A DNA stretch of 64,000 nt, from the NCBI GenBank assembly GCA_017513965.1, contig JAFWMI010000179.1, positions 1 through 64,000 of the forward strand, written 5' to 3'. Positions 17,897-26,802 of this stretch are shown in pieces. A program made the position numbers and the translations under genes. A model generated the notes under the pieces. The model did no database searches. It was not told where the DNA came from and saw nothing but the letters and a program-made list of their open reading frames with translations. Source of the DNA: Atopobiaceae bacterium. Its GTDB lineage: Bacteria; Actinomycetota; Coriobacteriia; Coriobacteriales; Atopobiaceae. The first letter of the stretch is position 1, and each line of letters begins with the position of its first letter.

Positions 17897-18999
17897 CGTT
17901 CGCTCTTACGTGCGAGCACGTACTCTCTAAAGCCCGGGATGTCGAATGCAACCACGCCGCGGGCTTGTTCTCCAATCACGCCGCCAGCTAAGAGACGAGT
18001 CTTATACTTGCTTGCATATCCATTCGATACCCCCATGCGAGAGGCGACGGTGGACAGACGGCTTTCAACAGGGTCCGTTGCCATTGCCTCAACAAAACGG
18101 AGGTCTCCAGGGGAGAGTTCCCGATAGGTCGATGCAAGGATGTACTCTTCCATATCGTACTTAGCATCGTGAACGCCCCTGAGCGCATGCATGGCCGTTA
18201 CGGTTGCGTTCTCCCCAGCCTCTATCCACGTGCGGTATCCTGCGAGCTGGAGCATGAAGGCAAAGCCTTTGATTGACTTGATGCAAATATCAACGGCTTC
18301 TTCTTCGATGCGTTTTCCTCCGCTCTGGAACGTCTTTCGCAGAGCAACGCCTACGTCAGCAGAAGGGATGCGCCCCAATTGATGCTGCGCACTCCGCCGA
18401 AGGAACGAGACGCTCTTATCGCTCACGAGTCGATGGACGTGATAGGGTAGACCGGCCATTACGAGAGCGACCTGCCGGCGCTCCGTAACAAAGTGTTGGT
18501 AGACGGCCGCAAGTCGAATGAGTTCATCCAGATCCGCGCGTACCTCGTCCACAGTAATCAGCAGTCCGGTATTGTGTTGTGCAAGTTGGTCAAGCAACAG
18601 CGACATGCGCGTACGCCAGTTTCCTTGCTGTAGAGAGCCTTCATTATGTTCCCAGCCAGCGGATATGGGTCCCAGTGATAGGGCGGTAAGCTGCCGAGAT
18701 GATGGCTGATCAATGAGATGCCGTGCAGACATGAGTGCTTGCTCGTATATGTCGTCAAGCATCCCCGGCAGAGCCGTGCTGCTTGCGGTTAACCATCCTG
18801 CGTCTTGTGCTTCGTCACGAATGCATGACATAAGGGCAGTTTTACCCGTTCCTCTGGCACCGATGAGAATTGTCGAAAGGTTGGGATTGCCATAGCGATC
18901 TGCGAATGCTTGGCGCATGTTGTCGATAACAGACTGACGGCCTGCAAGATATGCGGGCACTGTTCCGAACGTGGGCGTAAAAGGATTCCGGGAAGCCAT
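17893..18999 (-). CDS. AAA ATPase with C-terminal winged helix
   Basis: A 368-residue protein; start at 18999 is set by AGGAGAG. Walker A is GARGTGKT (47-54), Walker B is LLITVDEV with Asp151/Glu152, and residues about 325-365 form a winged-helix DNA-binding domain (SRLSTVASRMGVSNGYASKYK). The organisation matches the PF01637-like ATPases (archaeal ATPase group) common in Actinobacteria and Firmicutes, related to Orc/Cdc6 and MalT-type STAND proteins; their function is mostly unknown. An array of GTCGAAAA repeats lies between the likely promoter and the gene. It has no obvious operon partner. Confidence 0.8.
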   Translation of the reverse strand: MASRNPFTPTFGTVPAYLAGRQSVIDNMRQAFADRYGNPNLSTILIGARGTGKTALMSCIRDEAQDAGWLTASSTALPGMLDDIYEQALMSARHLIDQPSSRQLTALSLGPISAGWEHNEGSLQQGNWRTRMSLLLDQLAQHNTGLLITVDEVRADLDELIRLAAVYQHFVTERRQVALVMAGLPYHVHRLVSDKSVSFLRRSAQHQLGRIPSADVGVALRKTFQSGGKRIEEEAVDICIKSIKGFAFMLQLAGYRTWIEAGENATVTAMHALRGVHDAKYDMEEYILASTYRELSPGDLRFVEAMATDPVESRLSTVASRMGVSNGYASKYKTRLLAGGVIGEQARGVVAFDIPGFREYVLARKSER

Positions 19000-19009
19000 A
19001 TCTCTCCTG

Positions 19010-19053
19010 TTTTCGACTTTTTCGACTATTTTCGACTTTTTCGACTTTTTTCG
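19010..19053 (-). repeat. Iterated GTCGAAAA array upstream of the AAA ATPase
   Basis: On the minus strand four GTCGAAAA units at 9-10 base spacing plus a degenerate GCGAAAAAA run up to the ribosome binding site, ending 10 bases before the start codon. The near-helical spacing suggests a row of protein-binding sites; slippage in the 5' untranslated region is another possibility. The wider gap 19000-19428 also contains a TATACT-like element near 19371 facing the glyoxalase gene, and no other gene I can support. Confidence 0.7.
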
Positions 19054-19428
19054 CAATATTAGACTTTGGACTTTGATGGTCCTCGGGTCGCTGTTCTCTC
19101 CAGAACGCATGTGCCCCGTGGCTGGGGATGCTTAGAAGGCATAATCCCAGTTGACGGGGCCTTGGTCCGAACGGATTTTTGGGCACGTGCGTCGCGTCGG
19201 CGCAGAACCCGACACACGCGCCCAATGAGGAGGGGATGCGTGGCGCGCAGTCTACCGTTTTGCCGGGGAACGACAGCGCATCGTGCTGAAGAATCGTTCT
19301 TCGCTTTCCAGCAAGCACGGAACTATCATCTCCGAGTGATTACCCTACGAATCGTGACCGTTGATATACTATCGTGTGGCGACGAAAGATATCATCTGCG
19401 TGCATGCGCGCTGGAAACGGAGGAAGAC

Positions 19429-19797
19429 ATGAAGGCACAGTTCATACATCGTTGTACGCACGTTCTGGATAAGGAGGCGACCATCGCGTTCTACCAGGAG
19501 GCGCTCGGTTTCCACGTCGTACGCGAGAAGGGGCCAGAGGACGGCTCATGGACCAACACCTTCATGGTCAACGACGAGAGTCCCTTTGAGCTGGAGCTTA
19601 CCTGGAACCGTGGTCGTACGGAACCGTACGAGAACGGCGGCAAGGACGTGCACATTGCGTTTCGTGTGGATGATTATGACGCGTACCACGCTCTTCACGA
19701 GCGGATGGGCTGCATCGTTAAGGAGAACCCGCGCATGGGCCTGTACTTCATAGCCGATCCCGACGGCCAGTGGATCGAGATTCTGCCAACGCGCTAA
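19429..19797 (+). CDS. Glyoxalase I-like VOC protein
   Basis: A 122-residue protein starting at 19429 behind GGAGG; the upstream in-frame extension is not protein-like. MKAQFIHRCTHVLDKEATIAFYQEALGF, FELELTWN, HIAFRVDD and a final YFIADPDGQWIEILP give the two beta-alpha-beta-beta-beta modules and the metal ligands (His, Glu, His, Glu) of lactoylglutathione lyase. It would isomerise the methylglyoxal hemithioacetal, though Coriobacteria lack a clear glutathione pathway, so the thiol partner is open. A strong hairpin follows. Confidence 0.85.
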   Translation: MKAQFIHRCTHVLDKEATIAFYQEALGFHVVREKGPEDGSWTNTFMVNDESPFELELTWNRGRTEPYENGGKDVHIAFRVDDYDAYHALHERMGCIVKENPRMGLYFIADPDGQWIEILPTR

Positions 19798-19843
19798 CCC
19801 CGCATGCGACACAAGCAGGTTCTTACGCGTAACGTCGTGCGTA

Positions 19844-19888
19844 CAATCAGGGGGACGGCCCTCGCATGCGGGGCCGTCCCCCTGATTG
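19844..19888. terminator. Perfect 18-bp hairpin with GGGGGACGGCCC arm
   Basis: Arms 19844-19861 and 19871-19888 are perfectly complementary, with a 9-base loop that contains the palindrome CGCATGCG. It lies between the convergent VOC gene and the minus-strand small gene and shares the GGGGAC core with the hairpins at 1808 and 45432. Confidence 0.8.
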
Positions 19889-19907
19889 CGATGTGCTCCT
19901 TAAGTTG

Positions 19908-20096
19908 CTAGAGCGGATCGGGATCATCGTGGGCGTCTCTTGTGGCAGGGGGATGATGCTCGTTCTCCTCTGCCACGAGCGTTGCGGGGACCTTGGCGGT
20001 CTTGTGCTTAAAGGTTCTTTGGACCGCGTCCTTAATCGCGGCAACCTTGCCTGGAATGAACCCAGGACCAAACGCGCTGGTTCTACGGATCGACAT
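19908..20096 (-). CDS. Small orphan protein, FIPGKV family, copy 2
   Basis: A 62-residue product; GGAGGTGGACAAT precedes the ATG at 20096, an excellent site. FG at 9-10, FIPGKV at 13-18 and DAV at 23-25 coincide exactly with the protein at 8877-9074. The C-terminal half is acidic and histidine-rich (EENEHHPPATRDAHDDPD). No membrane segment. Just upstream is a strong palindrome. Family and function unknown. Confidence 0.65.
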   Translation of the reverse strand: MSIRRTSAFGPGFIPGKVAAIKDAVQRTFKHKTAKVPATLVAEENEHHPPATRDAHDDPDPL

Positions 20097-20111
20097 ATTG
20101 TCCACCTCCAA

Positions 20112-20147
20112 GTGATAGTAAACATATCGCTATGTGTTTACTATCAC
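20112..20147. promoter_or_regulatory. Palindrome upstream of the FIPGKV copy 2 gene
   Basis: GTGATAGTAAACATA (20112-20126) and TATGTGTTTACTATCAC (20131-20147) are inverted copies differing by a two-base insertion. It begins 16 bases before the start codon, overlapping the likely promoter, and looks like an operator. The following region up to 20312 shows no gene. Confidence 0.55.
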
Positions 20148-20312
20148 ATTACCCATATTCGATGTCCCTGAATCATCGCTTTGTTTGTATATGGAAACAT
20201 GCGCGTTGCCCTGAACGACTGTCGCTCATGCAGCGCAATAAGCTATTCAACGATTGCCGCTGTTACGGTTGGGTTCTTTTTGGCATGATAGACGACAGGG
20301 AGGGAGCGTTTT

Positions 20313-21728
20313 ATGCAGTCTGCACCCACGCACACGCAACAGGAATCCATGGAGGGTCAAGGCAATCGTACGTTATTGCCAATAATGTGTCGTTTTTCTC
20401 CGCGCATGCGCACAATCTTTATTGTTGCGGTGGTTGTGGCTTCTCTTCTTGCGATTTTTGCTCTGTGGACCATGCGTCAGGTAGTGCGCATACAAACGCG
20501 GGCGAGCGGCATAAATACCGCATACCAAGCATGCCAGAATGCTGTTGACGAGCTTCAGCAAACTTCGGACTTCCTTACCGGTGAGGCACGGGCATTCGTG
20601 GCCGAAGGGGATCGCTCCCATCTGTATGCGTACCTAACGGAGTTGCAACAAACGAATCGGCGTGGTCGCGCAATCGACACCCTCAGCGAACAAGCCACGA
20701 GCAAGGAGGCTGTTGACGCGCTCAAGCTTGCACGTCAGTATTCGGATGAGCTTGCAGAGGTGGAGCTCTATGCGTTGCGTCTCAACGCTGAGGCGCTGGA
20801 CATGGACGAGCTGCCCGATGTGCTCGCTGTGATCGAGCTCACTAAGGAGGACGAAGCCCTCTCGTCGGCAAACAAGACCAAACGAGCGCATGAGCTCCTG
20901 TTTGGCAACGACTATCAGGAGAAGAAGCTTGACATTCGCGATCAGGTTCAGGAATGCTCTGTTCTGCTCGTGGAGACCTTGCGTGCCGAACTCAATGAGA
21001 ACAACGAGCGTCTTATGACCATGATGACGCTCGTACGCGTTAACGTAATCCTGATTGTGGTCGTGCTGCTGCTGGTCATTGGCGCATGTGTGTTCCTGCT
21101 GCTTTGGCCCATGTCGATGTACGAAAAGAACATTCGAGAGAACGATTCCCTGCAGCCGGCGGGTGCGCAGGAACTTCGCTACATGGTGGATGCCTATAAC
21201 GATATGTATGCGAAGAACGAGGTACGCACGGAGTCACTGAGCTATGAGGCTCACAACGACGCGCTCACCGGGTTGCTTAACCGTGGCGCGTTTAACAACT
21301 TGCTCACCGAGCATCGGGAAGGCTCGGCATTGCTGCTCGTGGACGTTGACCTCTTTAAGCATTTTAATGATGACTACGGTCACGACATGGGAGACGCGAT
21401 TCTTGTTGAGGTGGCAGCGACGCTGTACGGCTCGTTTAGATCCACGGATTACGTTTGCCGCATCGGTGGCGACGAGTTTGCGGTAATCATGACGCGAGTC
21501 AACTCCTCGCTCAAAAAGGAGATTGGCTACAAGATCGAGAAGATCCAAGCGTTCCTGCGCGACACGTCCAACGGCCTGCCTCCTACGACCATTTCGGTGG
21601 GAGTCGCCTTTGGCGAGGTTGGGTGCACGGATGATGGGCTGTTCCAGGATGCTGACAAGGCCCTGTATTTGGTAAAGCAGCGTGGCCGCGACGGCTACGG
21701 TTTTGCCGATGAGGTCGACGAGGCGTAA
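20313..21728 (+). CDS. Membrane diguanylate cyclase (GGDEF)
   Basis: Makes cyclic di-GMP from two GTP. The 471-residue protein has transmembrane segments at about 33-55 and 242-266 flanking a helical extracytoplasmic sensor region (60-240). A GGDEF domain follows (about 310-465), with the active-site GGDEF at 385-389 intact and an RxxD inhibitory site (376-379) at the correct distance. GAGGGAG precedes the ATG. The gene stands alone; no EAL or PilZ gene is near. Confidence 0.9.
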   Translation: MQSAPTHTQQESMEGQGNRTLLPIMCRFSPRMRTIFIVAVVVASLLAIFALWTMRQVVRIQTRASGINTAYQACQNAVDELQQTSDFLTGEARAFVAEGDRSHLYAYLTELQQTNRRGRAIDTLSEQATSKEAVDALKLARQYSDELAEVELYALRLNAEALDMDELPDVLAVIELTKEDEALSSANKTKRAHELLFGNDYQEKKLDIRDQVQECSVLLVETLRAELNENNERLMTMMTLVRVNVILIVVVLLLVIGACVFLLLWPMSMYEKNIRENDSLQPAGAQELRYMVDAYNDMYAKNEVRTESLSYEAHNDALTGLLNRGAFNNLLTEHREGSALLLVDVDLFKHFNDDYGHDMGDAILVEVAATLYGSFRSTDYVCRIGGDEFAVIMTRVNSSLKKEIGYKIEKIQAFLRDTSNGLPPTTISVGVAFGEVGCTDDGLFQDADKALYLVKQRGRDGYGFADEVDEA

Positions 21729-21753
21729 TCGCACGACGAGCTTTTGTTGAGTA

Positions 21754-22362
21754 TTACATCGCCTGAGTGAGATTAATCACGCGGGTGGCGAGGCGCGCCC
21801 TCAATGCATCGCTATGGGTGACGAATATGAGTCCGGCACCCGTCCTTTGCTGCCATGTCAAAAGGAACTGCCATATGAGCGCTTGCGTGACGGCATCGAG
21901 CATGGTGGTTATCTCGTCGGCGATGAGATAGCGCGGTCGCACGGCGATCGCGCGGGCGATGCAAAATCGCTGGAGTTCTCCGCCAGAGAGCTCATGAGGG
22001 TAGCGGTGAAGCCAAGCGCTCTGGATGCCCAGCCTATCGAGTGCCATGGTATTGATGGAGCCCGCCTCGGTAAGCGTACGCTCCATGCGCAGCCGTGGGT
22101 CAACAGCTTGCTCGGGATGCTGATCAATGAGTTGAACGGAGCATGCGTCGGGGGGTTGCGGCAGAGGTGAGCCATCCACGAGGACCTTTCCTTCCCAAGG
22201 ATGCTCAAAGCCCGCAAGAACGCGGCAGAGCGTCGTCTTGCCAAAACCCGAGGGCGCATGGAGTGCCACCCGCTCGCCTGGGGCAACGGTGAGGGAGAAC
22301 GACTGGAAGAGGGGAGGGAGCGATGGCACGTAACCAAAGGTAACGTTGTGCGCCTCTAGCAT
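21754..22362 (-). CDS. ABC transporter ATP-binding protein, NikE/OppF type
   Basis: A 202-residue ATPase, start at 22362 inside the end of the preceding gene (7-base overlap, ATGCTAG). Walker A is APSGFGKTT, signature LSGGELQRFCIARAIA, Walker B YLIADEITTML, H-loop THSD. It is short for the family and lacks the C-terminal oligopeptide/nickel extension. The fifth and last gene of the importer operon 26744-21754. Works at the inner face of the membrane as heterodimer with the next ATPase. Confidence 0.85.
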   Translation of the reverse strand: MLEAHNVTFGYVPSLPPLFQSFSLTVAPGERVALHAPSGFGKTTLCRVLAGFEHPWEGKVLVDGSPLPQPPDACSVQLIDQHPEQAVDPRLRMERTLTEAGSINTMALDRLGIQSAWLHRYPHELSGGELQRFCIARAIAVRPRYLIADEITTMLDAVTQALIWQFLLTWQQRTGAGLIFVTHSDALRARLATRVINLTQAM

Positions 22363-23249
22363 GCGACGTCCTCCTCGGGTTGCTGGTACGTAAAGTCGTG
22401 TTCGGGGAGCGCATGCCAAAGAGCACGGCTAAAGGGATGCCGAAGCGTGTTGGGGGAGGCGAAGGCACCTACGGATGTCTCCTCCACAATGGTACCGTCC
22501 TTGAATACGGCCATGCGGTCGGCCACGCGAAGGGCAAGCTCGATGTCGTGCGTAATGAGCATGACGCCTCCTCCCGCGTTGGCAAAGTCCCTAAAGTCCT
22601 CGAGCGCTTTGACGGCAAGGTCGAGGTCTAAGCCGGGCGTTGGCTCGTCTGCGATGATGAGTGCGGGGTCATCCATGAGTGCGCAGCATAGCAGCACGCG
22701 CCGAGCCATGCCCCCCGAAAGCTCGTGCGGAAAGCATTGGGCAACGTCGTCCGAGAGTCCGTATCGAGCAAACAGCTTGCGTCTGCGCTCGGGGCTGCCG
22801 TTTGGCCCCTCGACGTTTTTGCCCACGCGCATGAGAGGGTCAAGATGCGCCACCCCCTGCGGCACGAGCGAGATGCCACCCGCCTTGCCGCGGACACGAG
22901 CAAGCGCTTGGGCGTCCATGCGCTCCCCGTTAAACCAGATTTGTCCCGTCACGAGTGCATTTGGCTCAAAGAGTCCCAGAATGCAGTCAGCAAGGAGGGT
23001 CTTCCCCGATCCAGAAGCTCCCACCACGGCCACAATCTCTCCCGCATGCACCGAGATGCTCAGGTCGTCGATGGTGCGTACCATTTGGCGGGTCGCCTTA
23101 AAAAACGGTGCCGTAGGGTCATACATGCGAAAACCCACAGAGAGGTGCGACACTTGCAGTAGATGGTGTCCTTCAACATGCATGCTGTGCGACGCATGCG
23201 AGTGGTGGTGATGCATCTGGTTGTGGTCGTGGGGAATAGCGTGGTCCAT
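22356..23249 (-). CDS. ABC transporter ATP-binding protein, NikD type, with His-rich N-terminus
   Basis: A 297-residue ATPase: Walker A GASGSGKT, signature LSGGMARRVLL, Walker B LIIADEPT, H-loop LITHD, and the C-terminal motif HPFSRAL of nickel/peptide importers. Twelve of the first 29 residues are histidine (including HHHH at 13-16), a cytosolic metal-binding tail not usual in NikD. This makes nickel or another transition metal the likeliest cargo, by inference. It ends overlapping the next gene. Confidence 0.85.
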   Translation of the reverse strand: MDHAIPHDHNQMHHHHSHASHSMHVEGHHLLQVSHLSVGFRMYDPTAPFFKATRQMVRTIDDLSISVHAGEIVAVVGASGSGKTLLADCILGLFEPNALVTGQIWFNGERMDAQALARVRGKAGGISLVPQGVAHLDPLMRVGKNVEGPNGSPERRRKLFARYGLSDDVAQCFPHELSGGMARRVLLCCALMDDPALIIADEPTPGLDLDLAVKALEDFRDFANAGGGVMLITHDIELALRVADRMAVFKDGTIVEETSVGAFASPNTLRHPFSRALWHALPEHDFTYQQPEEDVAC

Positions 23250-23257
23250 GCTGCCTC

Positions 23258-24112
23258 CTAGTCCTGTGAGCTGTGTGGGTCTATCAGGCGACGAAGACCT
23301 GATCCCACCACGTCAAACAGCATGACGGTACCCACTAGGGCAAGGCCTGGGAACACGGTAAGCCACCACATGCCAGCCGAGAGATACGACATGGACTCCG
23401 AGAGAATAATGCCAATGGCGGGCATGTTGGGAGGCAAGCCAAATCCAAGAAATGTGATGGATGCCTCGTGCGTGATGGCGTGGGGGAAGAGCAGGACGAG
23501 CCCCACGAGGAACTGCGGAAGCACGTATGGGACCATGTGTGTTAAGGCTATGCGCCTGCGGCTAGCGCCGAGCTTGCGTGCGTGGGCCACGAACGCGGAC
23601 TGGTTGCACTGCAGTATCTCTGCACGCAGCACACGCGTAAGACTTGGCCAGTGCGTAAGGGAGAGCGCGATTGTCACACCGAGGAATCCCTTGCCGCAAG
23701 CATAGGAGATGAGAATGAGCATAACGATGTGAGGAATGCCCATGCACAAATCCACAAGCCACGTGACGGCTGCGTCGGCGCGCGTGCCGCCAAGGGCAGA
23801 GACGGTGGCCAATCCAAGTGCGATAAACGACGAGACCACCGCAGCGAGCAAGCCCACGAGCACGGAGGTGGCAAGTCCTGTGAGGGTGCGCGCACACATG
23901 TCGCGTCCCATCCAATCGGTACCAAAGGGATGTGCAAACGAGGGCGCGAGACTCTTCATATCGAAGTTTGCCGTGGTAGCTTGGGGAGAGACCATGAGCC
24001 CGCCCACGACCACCAGAATCAGCAGAACGGCCGCAACGACGCACATAATCAACGTGCGTTTGCGGTTGGCGACGGATCGGCCAGTGGGAGCGTGGAGGGG
24101 CTGCTCATGCAT
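23258..24112 (-). CDS. ABC transporter permease, NikC/OppC type
   Basis: A 284-residue inner-membrane protein with an N-terminal transmembrane segment (about 22-42) and the BPD_transp_1 fold; the loop LGTDWMGRDMCARTLTG-like region (FGTDWMGRDMCART) and the EAA motif around HARKLGASRRRIALTHMVPY identify the OppC/NikC class. Start at 24112 overlaps the stop of the other permease by 8 bases, suggesting translational coupling. Confidence 0.88.
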   Translation of the reverse strand: MHEQPLHAPTGRSVANRKRTLIMCVVAAVLLILVVVGGLMVSPQATTANFDMKSLAPSFAHPFGTDWMGRDMCARTLTGLATSVLVGLLAAVVSSFIALGLATVSALGGTRADAAVTWLVDLCMGIPHIVMLILISYACGKGFLGVTIALSLTHWPSLTRVLRAEILQCNQSAFVAHARKLGASRRRIALTHMVPYVLPQFLVGLVLLFPHAITHEASITFLGFGLPPNMPAIGIILSESMSYLSAGMWWLTVFPGLALVGTVMLFDVVGSGLRRLIDPHSSQD

Positions 24113-25091
24113 GGGGTGCCCCCTTGTCGCGCATGCGGGGGTCGGCAATGCCATACAGCACATTGGCAGTGAGGTTACCTACGAACACCAAGCTTGCCGA
24201 GACTACCGCAATGCCACAGAGCAACGCCGCATCGCCTCCCAAGCCTGCCGTAACCGCTGCCTGACCGAGCCCGGGGTACGAGAAGACCTGCTCCACGAGC
24301 ACCGAGCCGCCAAATATCTCGGAAATGGATCCAAACTGCAGCGTAATGGCAGGAAGCGCGAGATTGCGCAGGCCATGGCGTCGCATGGCCTCCCATGCGC
24401 CCATGCCACGCGCACGGGCAAACCGCAGGTAGTCGCTCTCCAGCACGTCAATGGCCTTCTCGCGTGTGTGCAGGGCGATTTGCGCAACGCCAACCACCGA
24501 GAGCGTGACGGCGGGAAGTACGAGGTGATGCAGGGTATCGAGTGGGGTTACGGTCTCGGCGAGCTTGCCGATGGGCATAGAGAACCCTATGGGGAACCAA
24601 TGCAACCCAACGGCAAACACCATGAGGAACAAGAGTCCCAACCAAAACGTGGGGACTGAGGCCAAGACGAAGCAATAGCCCTTGATGAGCCTGTCCACTA
24701 TGCCGTCGCGTCGCATGGCCGCCCATATGCCGAGCACGAGCCCCAACACACCGCTGCATACCCAAGAGATGGAGATGAGGAGCAGCGTATTGCCCGAGCG
24801 CCAGGCGAGTACTTGGGCAACCGGCGCATTATAGCGCAGGGAGACTCCCAGGTCTCCGTGGAGCGCGCTCCAGAGCCAGTTGAGATAGCGCTGCCAAATG
24901 GGCACGTCCACGCCCCAGTACTGCGCCAGTTGGGCACGTTTCGCTGCGCTCATGGACACGTATGCCGCCTGGCCCACGTTGGCTTGGACGGGATTGACAG
25001 GTGAGATGCCCACAAGAAAGAACGCGACGGCGCTCACCGCCAAAAGCAGGAGCGCCAATCGCACGAGTTGTCGCAGCGTGTTTCTTAGCAT
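24105..25091 (-). CDS. ABC transporter permease, NikB/OppB type
   Basis: A 328-residue permease with six predicted membrane segments. The N-terminal signal-anchor (about 9-30), the WGVDVPIWQRYLNWLW segment and the FARARGMGAWEAMRRHGLRN EAA loop are typical of OppB/NikB. It lies 18 bases after the binding-protein gene and forms the channel with the next permease. Confidence 0.88.
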   Translation of the reverse strand: MLRNTLRQLVRLALLLLAVSAVAFFLVGISPVNPVQANVGQAAYVSMSAAKRAQLAQYWGVDVPIWQRYLNWLWSALHGDLGVSLRYNAPVAQVLAWRSGNTLLLISISWVCSGVLGLVLGIWAAMRRDGIVDRLIKGYCFVLASVPTFWLGLLFLMVFAVGLHWFPIGFSMPIGKLAETVTPLDTLHHLVLPAVTLSVVGVAQIALHTREKAIDVLESDYLRFARARGMGAWEAMRRHGLRNLALPAITLQFGSISEIFGGSVLVEQVFSYPGLGQAAVTAGLGGDAALLCGIAVVSASLVFVGNLTANVLYGIADPRMRDKGAPHA

Positions 25092-25109
25092 GCTGTACAG
25101 AGCTCTCCT

Positions 25110-26744
25110 CTACTGCCAACTCCATTGGTCGACGTTGTTGAGCACCGACCACCCGTGACCATGGGGATGCGGCTTTTGTTCTGCGACATGTAGGCCTTCA
25201 CGCACGAAGAACAGGTGGTCAACGTTGCAGATCCACACCCATGGCGCGTCGCCCCTTGGCGCAAAACCGGTCTTGCCGTCCCATTGGGCCTTCTTCCAAT
25301 AGTCGAACGACTGCTCAACCGTGGGCTGGGCAAGTGCCTTCGCAATGTATTCGTCGACCATTTCGTTGGCGTAGTCGGCCACGTTAAAGCTGCCGGTGGA
25401 GGCATAGAGACTTTCGATCTCGAATGGTGCGTTGCTGCCGAATCCCCATACCACGGGTGTGGAGTAGCCGTACGTCATGGCCTCGTCCATGGACATGCCC
25501 TTGAGACTGACCTCGATGCCAATCTCCTTCATTTGGTTCGCGAACTCGGTGGCTATGGCCTGGCGCACGCTGTCGGTGGTGGAGTAGATAACGTCGATGC
25601 TCGCGCGTTGGCCATCCTTGGTAAAGATGCCGTCGTCACCCTTGGACCAGCCAGCCTCCTCTAGAATCTTCTGGGCAGCGGCGGGGTCGTAGTCTACCTT
25701 CATGTCCTCAGAGTACCAAGGCATGCCGGTCCCTACGCTGTACGCCACCGTTCCGTAACCGTTGAGCACATGGTCAATAAAGCGCTGGCGGTCTACACCC
25801 ATGTTGATGGCTCGGCGTATCTCCACGTGAGCGGTTACGTCGTTGCCTATGCTGGCACCGTCTGGGGTCTTGCCGCCGGCAGGCACTGCGGGAAGTGCCA
25901 GACCGCGTGAGTCCACGCTCTTGCATGCCATAACCTCGAAGCCCTGAGGCGCGTTGTTGGCAAGCGTTGCCGTGGTAAAGGCGACGTCCACCTCACCTGC
26001 GCCTGCCGCGGCGGCCGCTGCGTCTTCCGTCATAAACAACACGACAACGCGCTCGATGGACGGCTTCTCTCCGTAATAGTTGGGGTTTGCCGTAAAGATG
26101 GCCTGCTGCCCACGATCCCATTGCTCGAGGCAATACCGACCCGAGCCAATGGTGTTTTGCGGTGTGGTGCCGTAGTCGTCTGTGTATGCGTGCTCGGGAA
26201 CGATGCCCACCACGGCGAGCTCGTAGAGCAGCGCGTTGTACGGACGGTTGAGCGTGAGCACCACAGTGGTTTTGTCCGGTGCCTCGGCACCGTTGATCAT
26301 GGAGAGGTCGGTTTCGGCTTCCTTTGTGTTGATGATCTTGTTGATGGTAAAGGCGACGTCTGCTGCCGTGAGAGGCTTTCCATCCGAGAACTTCACATCG
26401 TCGCGAATCTTGAACGTCCATGTTAGACCGTCGGACGACACCGAGTAGTCCGTTGCGAGATCGTTGTGGAAGTTGAGATTGGCGTCTGTGGTGATGAGCG
26501 TTGATTGGATGAGTGGCTCGTGCATGTGCTCACCGCTACCCCAGTTGATGATGGGGTTAAAGCCTGCGGTGGGCTCGGACTCGGTGGAAAGCGCCACGAC
26601 GACCTGCGAGGTCTTCGCAGTAGTTGTGGTCGAATTGGCCGCGGACGTCGAGGGTTCGGTGGACTGCGCACCACATGCGGTGAGTACGAGCAAAAGAAGA
26701 GGAACGGCTGCCCAGATGGCGATTCGTCTGATCGTGTGCTTCAT
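25110..26744 (-). CDS. Solute-binding lipoprotein of nickel/peptide family 5
   Basis: A 544-residue lipoprotein (start at 26744 after AAGGA; lipobox LTAC, Cys24). The SBP_bac_5 domain shows the signature WTFKIRDDVKFSDGKPLTAADVAFT. The C-terminal HVAEQKPHPHGHGW motif has four histidines within eleven residues, as in a subgroup annotated as nickel-binding proteins in anaerobes. With the His-rich ATPase it points to nickel (or a nickel chelate), while a peptide cargo stays possible. First gene of the five-gene importer operon. Confidence 0.85.
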   Translation of the reverse strand: MKHTIRRIAIWAAVPLLLLVLTACGAQSTEPSTSAANSTTTTAKTSQVVVALSTESEPTAGFNPIINWGSGEHMHEPLIQSTLITTDANLNFHNDLATDYSVSSDGLTWTFKIRDDVKFSDGKPLTAADVAFTINKIINTKEAETDLSMINGAEAPDKTTVVLTLNRPYNALLYELAVVGIVPEHAYTDDYGTTPQNTIGSGRYCLEQWDRGQQAIFTANPNYYGEKPSIERVVVLFMTEDAAAAAAGAGEVDVAFTTATLANNAPQGFEVMACKSVDSRGLALPAVPAGGKTPDGASIGNDVTAHVEIRRAINMGVDRQRFIDHVLNGYGTVAYSVGTGMPWYSEDMKVDYDPAAAQKILEEAGWSKGDDGIFTKDGQRASIDVIYSTTDSVRQAIATEFANQMKEIGIEVSLKGMSMDEAMTYGYSTPVVWGFGSNAPFEIESLYASTGSFNVADYANEMVDEYIAKALAQPTVEQSFDYWKKAQWDGKTGFAPRGDAPWVWICNVDHLFFVREGLHVAEQKPHPHGHGWSVLNNVDQWSWQ

Positions 26745-26802
26745 GCGGTGAGTCCTTCCAAACCGAAGATGACCGTGGACGCTACCATAGTTGCATGAAT
26801 AG

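Noticed and set aside
19000-19110. N-terminal extension of the AAA ATPase frame through the GTCGAAAA array
   Set aside because: The repeats translate to a low-complexity KKSKKSK stretch and AGGAGAG sits before ATG 18999, so the array is untranslated.
19066-19428. N-terminal extension of the glyoxalase frame
   Set aside because: The extra 121 codons are not protein-like, while ATG 19429 has a clear GGAGG.
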